The notes beneath the pieces were generated by a model, which ran no database searches, was not told the origin of the DNA, and was given only the letters and a program-made list of their open reading frames with translations. Shown here one piece after another: positions 46,740 through 55,794 of a stretch of DNA of 64,000 nucleotides (within the stretch, counting starts at the first letter, position 1; the number at the start of each line of letters is the position of its first letter). This DNA comes from Anammoximicrobium sp964645045 (GTDB taxonomy: Bacteria > Planctomycetota > Planctomycetia > Pirellulales > Pirellulaceae). The position numbers and the translations under genes are program-made. The stretch covers positions 33,527-97,526 of the forward strand of contig CAZXYZ010000029.1 in the NCBI GenBank assembly GCA_964645045.1. The letters run 5' to 3'.

Positions 46740-46799
46740 GTGGCGTAAGCTTCCAGCTTGCGGTGCTTACATCTGCCGCAAGCTGGAAGCTTACGCCAC
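46740..46799. repeat. Perfect 24-bp inverted repeat (second copy of the 18543 family)
   Basis: Arms 46740-46763 and 46776-46799 are perfectly complementary across 24 bases with a 12-base loop. The flank GTTCGAGAAATAA before the left arm matches the 18543 copy in reverse orientation. A GCTCGAACGGT lies after the right side (about 46820-46830), so the unit may extend to about 46727-46832. Confidence 0.9.
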
Positions 46800-46886
46800 G
46801 GGAAAATCGGACAGTTATTGCTCGAACGGTGTTAACTTGAATTGGCGCCGTAGCGACGGCGTTGCGAATCGTCTTTGGTCAGACCG

Positions 46887-47204
46887 ATGATGCCAGCAGC
46901 TCACCACATCTGGATCTTGTCGCTCCTGTTACTGATCGCAGTCACAGGCGGGACGCCAGCAATGGACCGGCCGGTGGGCTCGGAAGCGGTGGAGTCCGAA
47001 GATGCGCCGGCGATGGGAAACTCCCCGGGCGTTGCGGCCGCCGTGTTGGGCCGCCGGGCCGGGGGATGGCCTCGGAGCCGGCCCCCGCGACCCAATCTCA
47101 TGCCCCCGTTCGCCCTCCGGCAATTTTGTCCGCCAGCAGCCCGGCCCGCTGGCGACGCCAGCCCCAGGTTGCCCAACGGGCTGAACGGGCCGTTGCGCAT
47201 TTGA
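46887..47204 (+). CDS. Possible small secreted protein
   Basis: This 105-codon frame begins MMPAAHHIWILSLLLLIAVT, a plausible signal peptide cleaved near GGTPA. The rest is Pro/Arg/Ala-rich (VLGRRAGGWPRSRPPRPN) with no recognisable domain. The codon pattern is not convincing and there is no clear ribosome site. It could be chance coding in GC-rich DNA. Confidence 0.3.
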   Translation: MMPAAHHIWILSLLLLIAVTGGTPAMDRPVGSEAVESEDAPAMGNSPGVAAAVLGRRAGGWPRSRPPRPNLMPPFALRQFCPPAARPAGDASPRLPNGLNGPLRI

Positions 47205-47451
47205 ACGGCTGCGGATTGTCTCCGAGCGCGGTTGGCGCGGCAGGCGGGACGTCTGGAGCCTCGGATTGCTAGCACGGACAGCTTCGCGATGTGTTGCGCC
47301 CTTTCAAGGCCACCGTTTGTTCCGCGGCAAGTACGCGGGGCGTTACCCAGGACTTTCGTGTTAGGTCCTTTGCGGGGCACGGAAAACGCGTGCCTGTGCC
47401 ACAACGTAGCGCTGAACAAGTAAGCTGCTATTCTCCATCAAGGGTGTTCCC

Positions 47452-48129
47452 ATGCAACAACTGGTCCAAGGCGTTCATTACTTTCAAAAGATCGGCTTTC
47501 GCGAGCGGGAAGAGTTATTCGGCCGGCTTCAGGAGGGGCAGGAACCGGAAGCCTTGCTGATTACCTGTGCGGATTCGCGGATCGTCCCAAACCTGATCAC
47601 GAATTCGGAACCCGGTCAGCTGTTCATCGTGCGGAACGTGGGGAACATCGTTCCCTGCTACGGTACGAGCAACAATGGCGAACTGGCCGCGGTCGAGTAT
47701 TCGGTGGTGGAATTGGGTATCGAAGACGTGATCGTCTGCGGCCATACGGGTTGCGGTGCCATGCAGGCTTTGGTCAGTTTAGCGGCAGCGGGCGGACCCA
47801 GCCGGACGCCGCTGGTGACAAATTGGCTGCGTCACGCGGATGCCACGCTGGAGATCGTCCGCGAACATTACGGGCATCTGGAGGGACGGGCGCTGGTGAA
47901 CGCGGCGGCCGAAGAAAATGTGCTGGTGCAGTTGGAGCACTTGCGCACCCTGCCGGTAATCGCCTCGCGGATTTCCTCCGGCCGGGTGCGGCTGCACGGT
48001 TGGATGTACAAGATCGACAGCGGCGAAGTGTTTTGCTACGAGTCCGAGGTTGGCCAGTTCGTCAAGTTCGGCGATGCCAGTGTGTCGGGCGCCGATCGCG
48101 TCGCCGCCGGCGGGCGGAAAGAACGCTAG
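47452..48129 (+). CDS. Beta-class carbonic anhydrase
   Basis: This 225-residue protein has the complete beta-CA zinc site: C39 and the D41/R43 dyad in CADSR, then H98 and C101 in GHTGCGAM. NVGNIVP and EYSVVELGIEDVIVCGH are further family signatures. It interconverts CO2 and bicarbonate in the cytoplasm. It lies 98 bp before a SulP anion transporter with a C-terminal carbonic-anhydrase-like domain, so the pair probably handles bicarbonate uptake and use. No signal peptide. Confidence 0.95.
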   Translation: MQQLVQGVHYFQKIGFREREELFGRLQEGQEPEALLITCADSRIVPNLITNSEPGQLFIVRNVGNIVPCYGTSNNGELAAVEYSVVELGIEDVIVCGHTGCGAMQALVSLAAAGGPSRTPLVTNWLRHADATLEIVREHYGHLEGRALVNAAAEENVLVQLEHLRTLPVIASRISSGRVRLHGWMYKIDSGEVFCYESEVGQFVKFGDASVSGADRVAAGGRKER

Positions 48130-48227
48130 CGCCTTGCCGCTCACTTGGCGCCTGACACTTATTTGTCGAACGAAGCTTACTCCGTTCCACCGCAACCAAC
48201 CAACCAAGCATCCAGCGAACAGATCTC

Positions 48228-50471
48228 ATGGAATCAACACAAGCCGTGAACGCGAAGCCACGCCAGCCCCTGATTGCCGACTTGTCGGCCGGGCTGGTGG
48301 TGTTTCTCGTCGCCCTCCCGCTGTGCCTGGGCGTGGCCTTGGCTTCGAACGCCCCCTTGTTTTCCGGGATTCTGGCCGGGATCGTGGGCGGCCTCCTGGT
48401 CGGTGCGATCAGCAAGTCGCAGAGCAGCGTGAGCGGTCCCGCCGCCGGCTTGACCGCGGTGGTGGCCACTCAGATCGCGGTGCTTGGCTCGTTCCAGGCG
48501 TTTCTGCTGGCCGTGCTGATCGCGGGCGTGCTGCAGATCGTGTTGGGCGTGATCCGCGCCGGCGCGATCGCGGACTTCGTGCCGTCCAGTGTGATCAAGG
48601 GACTGCTGGCGGCCATCGGACTGATCCTGATTCTGAAACAGCTGCCGCATCTGGTGGGCCACGATGCGAACCCCTTGGGGACGATGTCGTTTGAGGAACC
48701 GGACCACGAGAACACGTTCTCCGCGTTGGTACACCTGTTCAGTGCCCTGCACCCCGGAGCCGTCGTCGTCGGCGCGGTCTCGATCGTGATTCTGCTGGTC
48801 TGGGACAAGATCAAGCAACTCAAGCAGTCGCTGGTTCCAGGGCCGCTGATCGTCGTGCTCGCCGGGGTCGGCCTGAGCCTGTTCCTGGCCCGCCTGGGCG
48901 GCTCGTGGACCATCGACGGCAAGCACCTGGTCCAAGTTCCGGTGGCGGACAGCTTGGCGGGCTTTCTCGGATTTTTACAGTGGCCCGATGTGGCGGCCCT
49001 GGCCAACCCGAAACTGTACATGGCGGCCGTGACGATCGCCCTGGTCGCTTCGCTGGAGACCCTCTTGAACCTGGAAGCGGTCGACAAGCTCGACCCGCAG
49101 AAGCGGATCTCGCCGCCCAATCGGGAACTGATCGCCCAGGGCGTGGGCAACGTGGCGGCCGGGCTGATCGGCGGCTTGCCGGTGACCTCCGTGATCGTGC
49201 GCAGCTCGGTGAATATCAACGCCGGCGGCAAGACCAAGCTGGCGACCATCGTCCACGGCCTGTTGCTGCTGTTGTGCGTGGCCCTGCTGCCGGCGTGGCT
49301 GAACCAAATTCCCCTGTCCTGCCTGGCGGCCGTCCTGATCATGACGGGCTGGAAGCTGTCCAGCCCAAAACTGTTCAAGCAGATGTGGCGGGAAGGAATG
49401 ACGCAGTTCCTGCCGTTTTTCGTCACCGTCGCAGCCATCTTGCTGACGGACTTGTTGATTGGGATCCTGATCGGGTTGGGATTCAGCATCGTGTTTATCC
49501 TGCGGAGCAACCTGCGGCGCCCGCTGCGTCAAATCGTCGAAAAGCACATTGGCAGCGAAGTCCTGCACATCGAACTGTCCCAGCAGGTCAGTTTTCTCAA
49601 CCGCGTGGCAATCTCCAAAGCCCTTGCCTCCGTGCCCCGCGGCGGGCACGTGCTGATCGACGCCCGCGACACCGATTATATCGACGCGGACGTGCTGGAC
49701 TTGATTCTGGAATACCAGCAGGAGATCGCGCCGGTCCGCGGCATCCACGTCAGTTTGGTCGGGTTCAAGGAACACTACCAGCAATTCGAGGATCGCGTGC
49801 AGTTCGCCGATTACTCGACGCGCGAACTACAGGCCAGCCTGACGCCCGATCAGGTCGTGCAGATCCTCCGTGACGGCAACGAGCGGTTCCGCACCGGGCA
49901 GCCCTTGACGCGCGACCTGACCCGGCAATTGGAGGCGACGGCGACGGCCCAACATCCGCTGGCGATCGTGCTCAGCGGCGCCAGTTCGCGCACGCCGGTG
50001 GAGATGATCTTCGACATGGGCCTGGGAGACATCTTCTGCGCACGGGTGACCGGCAATCTGGTCAGCGTCGGTGTCTTGGGCAGCCTCGAATACGCCTGCG
50101 CCGTGGCGGGGGCCAAGCTGGTCGTCGTGCTGGGGCACGCGAACAGCGCCGTCATGCGAATGGCCGTCGAGGCGTTCCTTTCCCGGCAGCGGATCGTGGA
50201 CACGACGGGCTGTACGCATCTCGACCCGATCGTGGCCGAGGTGCAGAAGTCGCTCGATCCGCATCGGGTCGAACGGTGGGAATCCATCCCGCCGCCGGAA
50301 CAGCAGGCTTACCTCGACGAACTCTATCGCGCCCACATCCTGCGCGTCATCGGGCGGATCCTCCAGGAAAGTGCGGCCCTCAAACGCCTCGTCCAGGCCG
50401 GTCAGCTCAAGATCGTCGGCGGCATGTACGACGTGCATACGGGAGCGGTCGATTTCTTCGACCCGACGTGA
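48228..50471 (+). CDS. SulP-family anion (probably bicarbonate) transporter with degenerate carbonic-anhydrase domain
   Basis: The protein has 747 residues. Residues about 15-430 are a SulP/SLC26-type membrane domain (SAGLVVFLVALPLCLGVAL, SVSGPAAGLTAVV, GGLPVTSVIVRSSVNINAGG). Residues about 435-535 are a STAS-like domain (VLIDARDTDYIDADVLD). From about 537 the tail is a beta-carbonic-anhydrase fold, but the zinc site is gone: the CxDSR motif reads G584-A-S586-S-R588 and the HxxC motif reads H637-A-N-S640. Only one of the three zinc ligands, the His, and the Arg are kept. Bacterial SulP-CA fusions are known and thought to couple bicarbonate transport with hydration. Here the fused domain is probably structural or regulatory, while the active enzyme is the gene just upstream. 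Confidence 0.93.
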   Translation: MESTQAVNAKPRQPLIADLSAGLVVFLVALPLCLGVALASNAPLFSGILAGIVGGLLVGAISKSQSSVSGPAAGLTAVVATQIAVLGSFQAFLLAVLIAGVLQIVLGVIRAGAIADFVPSSVIKGLLAAIGLILILKQLPHLVGHDANPLGTMSFEEPDHENTFSALVHLFSALHPGAVVVGAVSIVILLVWDKIKQLKQSLVPGPLIVVLAGVGLSLFLARLGGSWTIDGKHLVQVPVADSLAGFLGFLQWPDVAALANPKLYMAAVTIALVASLETLLNLEAVDKLDPQKRISPPNRELIAQGVGNVAAGLIGGLPVTSVIVRSSVNINAGGKTKLATIVHGLLLLLCVALLPAWLNQIPLSCLAAVLIMTGWKLSSPKLFKQMWREGMTQFLPFFVTVAAILLTDLLIGILIGLGFSIVFILRSNLRRPLRQIVEKHIGSEVLHIELSQQVSFLNRVAISKALASVPRGGHVLIDARDTDYIDADVLDLILEYQQEIAPVRGIHVSLVGFKEHYQQFEDRVQFADYSTRELQASLTPDQVVQILRDGNERFRTGQPLTRDLTRQLEATATAQHPLAIVLSGASSRTPVEMIFDMGLGDIFCARVTGNLVSVGVLGSLEYACAVAGAKLVVVLGHANSAVMRMAVEAFLSRQRIVDTTGCTHLDPIVAEVQKSLDPHRVERWESIPPPEQQAYLDELYRAHILRVIGRILQESAALKRLVQAGQLKIVGGMYDVHTGAVDFFDPT

Positions 50472-50590
50472 CCGGATCCGAACGGGTCATTACCGCCAAC
50501 GCGGGCGGCTTCCGTGAAGGGCAAATCGGAGCTGAAGAAAACTCTCCGCTTTCCTGCCGACGGCGTTCTCCCAAACGTTGCATAAATCCT

Positions 50591-50736
50591 GGCGAACGGT
50601 GAGGCGTAAGCCCACCGGTGTGCGGTCTTTCCGGGCCCAACGCCTTCAGCTGATTTCACCGAAGGTAATATCTTCAACCTCTCGCGCAAACGTGCAAGCA
50701 TGCGGAAAACCGGCGGGCTTACGCCAGCCGTTCGCC
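50591..50736. repeat. MITE-like element, full copy (146 bp)
   Basis: Terminal inverted repeats of about 28 bp: GGCGAACGGTGAGGCGTAAG (from 50591) and ACCGGCGGGCTTACGCCAGC (from 50709, ending GTTCGCC at 50736). The interior is AT-richer, non-coding and unlike the neighbours. It fills most of the 304 bp between the convergent transporter and HzsA-related genes. A second full copy is at 57498-57646. Confidence 0.88.
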
Positions 50737-50775
50737 ACTCGATATGCCACTACGGCGTTCTTTCGGCGCCCGTGG

Positions 50776-53172
50776 TTACCGGTGCCATTCCGGAGCCAGG
50801 AAGCTGGTGGCTTCTGCGAACGTTGGTTTGCGGCGGAAATCGGCCGGATCGTAAGCGGGAACGGCGGGATCCCGATTGACCCACTGCGGATGCTGGCGGC
50901 CGAAGTAGCTGCCGTAGAACTGGTAGTTGGTGTCCACCCAGCGGCTCAAAACCATCAGCTCCCGTTCGGTCAGCATCCGGGTATGGTCGTCCTTGGCGTT
51001 CTTCGGATGCGCGGCATTGGTCAACACGCCGATCAGCGGGCTGGTGGGGCAGCCCAAGTGCCGGGGCGGCAGGTACGCGCCGTTGTAGTTGCCTCGGTCG
51101 CCGGCGAGGAACGACGTGAATTCGGGAATGATCGGCCCGGCCAGTTGCTTTCGGGCCAATTCCTCGTAGGAGGTGTTGTAGAACTCGGTGATTTCACCAG
51201 TCAGTCTCAGCCCACCGGCCGGCTCGCTGGCGCCGTGGCACGAGACGCACTTGGCGTCGAACATCGGCTGGATATCGGCCGGGTAGTGAATGACTTGGCC
51301 CGCCAGACCATCGCCGCCGTTCTCGGCCAGATCGCACGGTTGCGGCTGCGGGATGCTGGGCGCCCGCAGCAACGCCAGCGGCGTGGTCGACGCGTGGGCC
51401 GGTACGGCCCGGTTGGATTGCCCGTGACAGCCGGTACAGGACCGGACTTCGCCGGCCGCGTAATTCACATACGTCCGCTCCCGCTGGAGTTCCCGGAAGT
51501 CCTTGTCCAGGGCCTGAAAGAAGATGCTGCGATGGGCGGGCGCCAGAAAATGGGCGGAACCGTCTTCCTCGACGGGCACGACGCCCCACTGCACCCGCGG
51601 CCACAGGGCACCCTTCCAGCTGGAACTGCTCAGCGACGGTCCCCAGCGCCGGCCGGTGGACCAGTATCGCGGCAGCGCCTCGTTGATCCGCAGCCATTTG
51701 ACCGCTCCCGGCTCGACCCCTTCCATCCCCTGGTAAACGTTGCTCAAGATGCACAGGGCCTGGTCGCCGGCGGCATATTGATCTTCGCGCACGTTTTGCA
51801 CGGTAGGCGGGATGCGCCGCGCGACCAGCGGCAGGGGATGCCAGCAGGACAACTTGGGATCGGCGTGGACGAACCGATGACGGCCGTCGGCGTCGACCAG
51901 GTACAAGGCATAGGCGTTGGCAACCTCTTTGTAGTGGTCGGCCGGATTGACCTTGTAGGAAACCAGGAACTCGCGGTCGCTGACCGGATAGGGATGGGTG
52001 TACAGGTGGCCTTTCTGGCCGTTCCGGTCGTGGACGTACCCGCCTTCGTTGGTCAGGAAGTGCCAGCCGGGTTCCGTCCGCCGTTCGACGAACACGTGGG
52101 GGGTAAGATTCACGACGGGGTATCGGTCGTCCCACTGCACGTAGCCCGGTTCGTGCGGGTCCAGGCCACGCGTCCGGACTCCCAGGCCAAAGTCGACCAG
52201 CAGGATGGCTCCCAGACAGCCGCCTTGCGGATAGTGGCACGTCCCCACGCACACGAAACGGTGACTGTCGCCGGGCAGGGGTTGCGGGTACATGTAGATG
52301 GTTGTGTCGTCATCGGCCAAGCCGTACAGTTCTTGGGGCCGGCTGCCGTCGGGATTCATGGTCCAGATGGTCTTGGCGACCCGAGCGCCTTTGTCGATGT
52401 ATTCCCAGCGGTGGTACATGACCCGGCCGTCATCGAGCACCACCGGGCAGAATTCGCTGACCGGGCTGCGGGTCAGCTGTTCGACATGGGTGCCGTCGGC
52501 GTCCATGCGGTGCAGGTTCGGAGCCACCAGGGCCCCCGATCCGCCGCACAGGACGGTGTGTTCGCAACGGGTCGACGAGAAGATGATCTTGCCGTCCGGC
52601 AGATAGCACGGATGGATATCGTCGGTGTGCCACGAGGGGCGCCAGCGTGCCGCTTTCTCGGCCTCGTCCGCCGGCGGGAACGAAACCTGCCGCAAGCCGG
52701 TGCCGTCCAGGTTCACCTCCCAAATACGGAAACCGGAACCGGGATTCTGGCGGAAGTCAAAGACGGCTTTCTTGGCATCAAACGACAGGCTGAGCTTGCC
52801 GATGAACCCTTGCCCGCCGGGCAGATCGGCGGCCGTCACCACCGCCCGCTCCGCCCGCGTCCGCAGGTTATAGATAAAAATGCCGTTGTCGGGCAGAAAC
52901 CGATCCGGACTGGTGCCGTTGTTGATGTCCGTGTAATAGTGATCCGACGAGTAAGGTTTGCGTTTGATGAACACGATCTCGTCGAAGCCCAGGGCATCCG
53001 GATCGACGGGCGTCGCCGACGGCCGCGGAACGCCGGTCAGCCCGGGGCTTGACATCGTCGCCGATGACTCGACCGCTCGTGCCGTTGGTGGGGCGGCTCC
53101 CACAGCCAAAACCAATGTGGCCAGCGTGACGGACAGGGCGGCTGAACAAAGAATGAATCTTCGATCCGGCAT
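50776..53172 (-). CDS. HzsA-related exported propeller/dihaem-motif protein (copy 2)
   Basis: The product has 798 residues from ATG 53172 (AAAGGAAAA upstream), with a signal peptide (about 1-33). A beta-propeller region with IHPCYLPDGKIIFSSTRCEH and DGRVMYHRWEYIDKGARV corresponds closely to copy 1. The C-terminal part has two haem motifs, C579-TG-C582-H and C642-VS-C645-H, with YPADIQPMFDAKC. It lacks the discoidin-like N-domain of copy 1. An exported multi-domain cytochrome-like protein of unknown partner. It is followed by a MITE-like element and preceded by another repeat at 53237. Confidence 0.88.
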   Translation of the reverse strand: MPDRRFILCSAALSVTLATLVLAVGAAPPTARAVESSATMSSPGLTGVPRPSATPVDPDALGFDEIVFIKRKPYSSDHYYTDINNGTSPDRFLPDNGIFIYNLRTRAERAVVTAADLPGGQGFIGKLSLSFDAKKAVFDFRQNPGSGFRIWEVNLDGTGLRQVSFPPADEAEKAARWRPSWHTDDIHPCYLPDGKIIFSSTRCEHTVLCGGSGALVAPNLHRMDADGTHVEQLTRSPVSEFCPVVLDDGRVMYHRWEYIDKGARVAKTIWTMNPDGSRPQELYGLADDDTTIYMYPQPLPGDSHRFVCVGTCHYPQGGCLGAILLVDFGLGVRTRGLDPHEPGYVQWDDRYPVVNLTPHVFVERRTEPGWHFLTNEGGYVHDRNGQKGHLYTHPYPVSDREFLVSYKVNPADHYKEVANAYALYLVDADGRHRFVHADPKLSCWHPLPLVARRIPPTVQNVREDQYAAGDQALCILSNVYQGMEGVEPGAVKWLRINEALPRYWSTGRRWGPSLSSSSWKGALWPRVQWGVVPVEEDGSAHFLAPAHRSIFFQALDKDFRELQRERTYVNYAAGEVRSCTGCHGQSNRAVPAHASTTPLALLRAPSIPQPQPCDLAENGGDGLAGQVIHYPADIQPMFDAKCVSCHGASEPAGGLRLTGEITEFYNTSYEELARKQLAGPIIPEFTSFLAGDRGNYNGAYLPPRHLGCPTSPLIGVLTNAAHPKNAKDDHTRMLTERELMVLSRWVDTNYQFYGSYFGRQHPQWVNRDPAVPAYDPADFRRKPTFAEATSFLAPEWHR

Positions 53173-53236
53173 GGCTTTTCCTTTCCAGAGCAAGGAAGGC
53201 GGGCAGGTTCCACACGCACGTCGGTGGCTCCCCGGA

Positions 53237-53373
53237 GGGCAACGCTGTGAAGCATTTCTTGGCCGCGAATTGGTCGGAACGGAGTAGCCGCGTTCGCCAG
53301 AACGCGGGTCCAATGTCCCGAAAGCCCCGCATTCTGGCAAATGCGGCTACCAAAATGCTTCACAGCGTTGCCC
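53237..53373. repeat. Nested inverted-repeat element
   Basis: Outer arms (GGGCAACGCTGTGAAGCATT from 53237, complement ending at 53373) and inner arms (53284-53307 and 53327-53350; GTAGCCGCGTTCGCCAGAAC) are both inverted. The inner arms have three mismatches. It lies in the 348 bp between the ceramidase-like gene and HzsA-related copy 2; the rest of that gap shows nothing else. Confidence 0.85.
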
Positions 53374-53520
53374 GTAGGGGCAGTCCACCAGGGCAATTTA
53401 CCAGTCTCATCTTACCCGAATGTGCTGCGGCAAGCCAGACACGATCGCGGCCGCGTGACGCTCGCTGATCGGCATAGGATTGCGTACCGCCCGTGACTTG
53501 ATTGTTTTCCCGGCCATCGC

Positions 53521-54759
53521 CTAAGGCGAGTCCGCGCGGTCCATCAGTTCGTGGACCTTGCCGACGATCCTTTCTTCCAGGGTGAGTTTCCACGGGCAGT
53601 TGTCGGCCTCGTAGCCACCTTCCTCGAGCACGCGCTGACTGGCGACGTAGTCGTTGTAAACGTTCGAGTAGCCCGCGATCCAAATGCCGGGCCGCTCGGG
53701 CTTGGCGAGTTCACGCTTCAGACGCAGCGCGTAATCCACGACGACTTCGCTGCCCAAGGCGACGATGGACAGGTCGTTGCCAAAGCGGACGACCTGGACC
53801 GGATAGGCAAAGTCGGGATGGTTCGGCTTGGCGGATTCCAACGCGACGGTTTCCAGCACCGAACGCAGCGGGCCGCGCACGGGGCGCTGCTGCAGCGGTG
53901 TGCGCTGGCCGACTTCGAGCGCCGCTTCGACGGCGGTGGCCAGCGAGCGGCCGTGCTTCTGCGCGTAGGCCAACTCGCTGCGGGGATACGGATTCTGGTC
54001 GGCGCTGCAGCCCATCAGGAACAGTGCGGTCACACCCGGATGATCCTGCTCGAAGTATTCCTGCGCATATCCGGCGTAGTCCCCCAGCCACTTGCGGAAG
54101 CCCATGGTGGTGTTGTGGCAGCTGTATCCAAACAACACGGCGCGAAGCGTGCCATCCGGACCGGCCACGCGCAGGACGGGGACCGTATGATCGACCGGTC
54201 CCTCGGGATTCGGATGGTTCCGGTAGCCGGTCTCTGTCGGCGTGCGGCGATTCATGGCGAACCCGCAGCGGGCGTGGCAATAGAACAGCGACGCCGGCGC
54301 GAGACCGTCGAGCGACCGGCCGACAAGTTCGACCAGGGTCTGCGTCAGCGTCTCGAAGTACTCCTTGGCTTCGTCGCGCCCGTAAGCCGGTCCGCAGTGC
54401 GTATGAGACGCGTTCATCAGCAGAGCGTGCGGCGGCAGTTGGTACTTTTGCTCAACCCGTTCGGCAACCGCCGTGCGGAGCCGTTCGGTCACGCCGATCA
54501 GGTCCATGGTGAGGAACACGAAGCGTGCGCCGTCGCGGTCTTCGAGCACCAACGCTTTGGCAAACAACTCCTGCTCGGTGCCTTCCGCGGGTTCTTTGCG
54601 TCCGGCGTAGCCGGCCATGGGCAGCGGGCTCGGGGGCGTAATCACGGCGGATGCGACGCCGGCCTTCCACTCCGCAACGGGGGCCACTGGACCTTCCGCA
54701 GCGCGAACGAGAAACACGGGAACGAGGGCCAGCAACACGCCAACGGCAGTCTTCTTCAT
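53521..54759 (-). CDS. Secreted neutral/alkaline ceramidase-like hydrolase
   Basis: The product has 412 residues with a signal peptide (about 1-20). PLPMAGYAGR, the zinc-ligand segment MNASHTHCGPAYG, FGYSCHNTTMGF and LFLMGCSADQNPYPRSE are hallmarks of the neutral ceramidase N-terminal catalytic domain. The protein is shorter than classical ceramidases (about 650-700) because the C-terminal domain is absent, as in many planctomycete members. It should hydrolyse an amide or ester outside the cytoplasm; ceramide itself is unproven. The ATG at 54759 follows a weak ribosome site. It lies 59 bp after a small gene on the same strand. Confidence 0.85.
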   Translation of the reverse strand: MKKTAVGVLLALVPVFLVRAAEGPVAPVAEWKAGVASAVITPPSPLPMAGYAGRKEPAEGTEQELFAKALVLEDRDGARFVFLTMDLIGVTERLRTAVAERVEQKYQLPPHALLMNASHTHCGPAYGRDEAKEYFETLTQTLVELVGRSLDGLAPASLFYCHARCGFAMNRRTPTETGYRNHPNPEGPVDHTVPVLRVAGPDGTLRAVLFGYSCHNTTMGFRKWLGDYAGYAQEYFEQDHPGVTALFLMGCSADQNPYPRSELAYAQKHGRSLATAVEAALEVGQRTPLQQRPVRGPLRSVLETVALESAKPNHPDFAYPVQVVRFGNDLSIVALGSEVVVDYALRLKRELAKPERPGIWIAGYSNVYNDYVASQRVLEEGGYEADNCPWKLTLEERIVGKVHELMDRADSP

Positions 54760-54818
54760 GGATCAGCCTCCACAGCAGTCACGTTGTCCCGACTTCCGAG
54801 ACGACAGGAATCGCACCA

Positions 54819-55058
54819 CTACTGCTCATACCGTCGTGCGAGAATGTCCCCGGTATCGGGATCGATGACATAATGCGGCCCTCCGCCTGCGGAAAGCGGG
54901 TCCGTCAAGTCATAGTCGACATGCCATCCGTCGGGGCAACGGACCAACGTGATCTTGAACCCCGACAGGTCGTGGTAGGCTGCCTGTGCGTCCTCGTGGG
55001 CAATGCGCAGAACGTCGGAGACGGCCAGTCGTGCTGCGGACAAGATGGCGGTTCCCAT
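54819..55058 (-). CDS. Small NTF2-like immunity-type protein
   Basis: This 79-residue protein starts MGTAILSAARLAVSDVLRIA and ends GPHYVIDPDTGDILARRYEQ. A helix followed by antiparallel strands with GWHVDYDL and the DPDTGDIL...RYEQ ending resembles the NTF2-fold immunity proteins found next to polymorphic toxins. It begins 24 bp after the JAMM-protease gene, so the two form an operon. The immunity role is an inference from pattern and neighbour. Confidence 0.6.
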   Translation of the reverse strand: MGTAILSAARLAVSDVLRIAHEDAQAAYHDLSGFKITLVRCPDGWHVDYDLTDPLSAGGGPHYVIDPDTGDILARRYEQ

Positions 55059-55082
55059 GCTGTCAGTTCCTTTCTCGGTTGT

Positions 55083-55514
55083 TCAGAGCGGGTATCCGGC
55101 ACCACCGCCAAGGCCTCCCCTGCGGCTGTCCGGCCCGGTGCAGTGATCACCATCCTCAGCGCGAATCAGCCAAGGAACCCCGGTGTGCCTTGCTGCAAGT
55201 GCGTCCTGCGTGCTGGGCTCGGTCACCCACCCTTCCGAAGCCGGATGGGGATGCGTGTGAAACGTTCCCACGATCAGATGATTCGGTAGCAGGGGCGGAT
55301 TGGCAAGGGACAGGCGGCTCCGTGTGCCGGTTGGTGCCCTCCGTGTCACGATGGCTGATGTCGTGAGGTCCATATAAATCCAGCCACCCTCCTCGTGTCG
55401 GTCGTCCGGGTCATTGCCCTGAGAATCGACCCATGCTTCATCCATCGCCTGCCTGACGCCCGTATCCGCCAGAAGTTCCGAGGCGGTCGGTGGGCGGGTA
55501 AGAGGTGTGTCCAT
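55083..55514 (-). CDS. JAB/MPN (JAMM) metalloprotease-like protein
   Basis: This 143-residue protein from ATG 55514 has EEGGWIYMDL (E41/E42), then FHTHPHPASEGW with H86 and H88, and PSTQD with S101 and D104. This is the JAMM zinc-protease signature, E...HxH...SxxD. The end, PDSRRGGLGGGAGYP, is typical of a small JAB subfamily in planctomycetes and other bacteria. JAMM enzymes cleave isopeptide bonds or process ubiquitin-like proteins; as part of a polymorphic system it could be an effector or maturation protease. No E1, E2 or ubiquitin-like partner is in the window. The partner is the NTF2-like gene immediately downstream. The 280 bp between this gene and HzsA-related copy 3 show nothing recognisable. 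Confidence 0.7.
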   Translation of the reverse strand: MDTPLTRPPTASELLADTGVRQAMDEAWVDSQGNDPDDRHEEGGWIYMDLTTSAIVTRRAPTGTRSRLSLANPPLLPNHLIVGTFHTHPHPASEGWVTEPSTQDALAARHTGVPWLIRAEDGDHCTGPDSRRGGLGGGAGYPL

Positions 55515-55794
55515 GGTCCCGGCTTCATTGTCAAAACGTGAGTTCCGGTCCTGGCCCGGATTACAGACGGTATTTTCCGCTCTCAGGGGAGGGTTTTGCA
55601 ATGGCTCAGGCGCAAAATCTCGGAACGATTTCGCCCGCGGTGGCCGGCGGGAAGACTTCGGACGAAGGCTGCCAAGAGGCGCGATGCCTCGTGCCGCCAG
55701 CGGGCATGGCTCCCTTCGCTTGCGTTTGGAGGTTGCGCTGTTTGGCCCGAATGCGCAACTTCGAAGTCTCGAATTGCTGCTCGGCCCGGCCCCT

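Larger units (their letters stand above)
46261..47451. other. Long intergenic region between hrpA and carbonic anhydrase
   Basis: Nearly 1.2 kb. It contains the perfect inverted repeat at 46740-46799 and one possible small secreted-protein frame (46887-47204). The rest shows nothing I can name; overlapping minus-strand frames at 46313-46661 lack motifs. It should contain the promoter of the carbonic anhydrase/transporter pair. Confidence 0.4.

Noticed and set aside
50578..53052. An 824-codon plus-strand frame opposite HzsA-related copy 2
   Set aside because: It is antisense to a gene with signal peptide and haem motifs, and starts inside a MITE; it has no recognisable domain.
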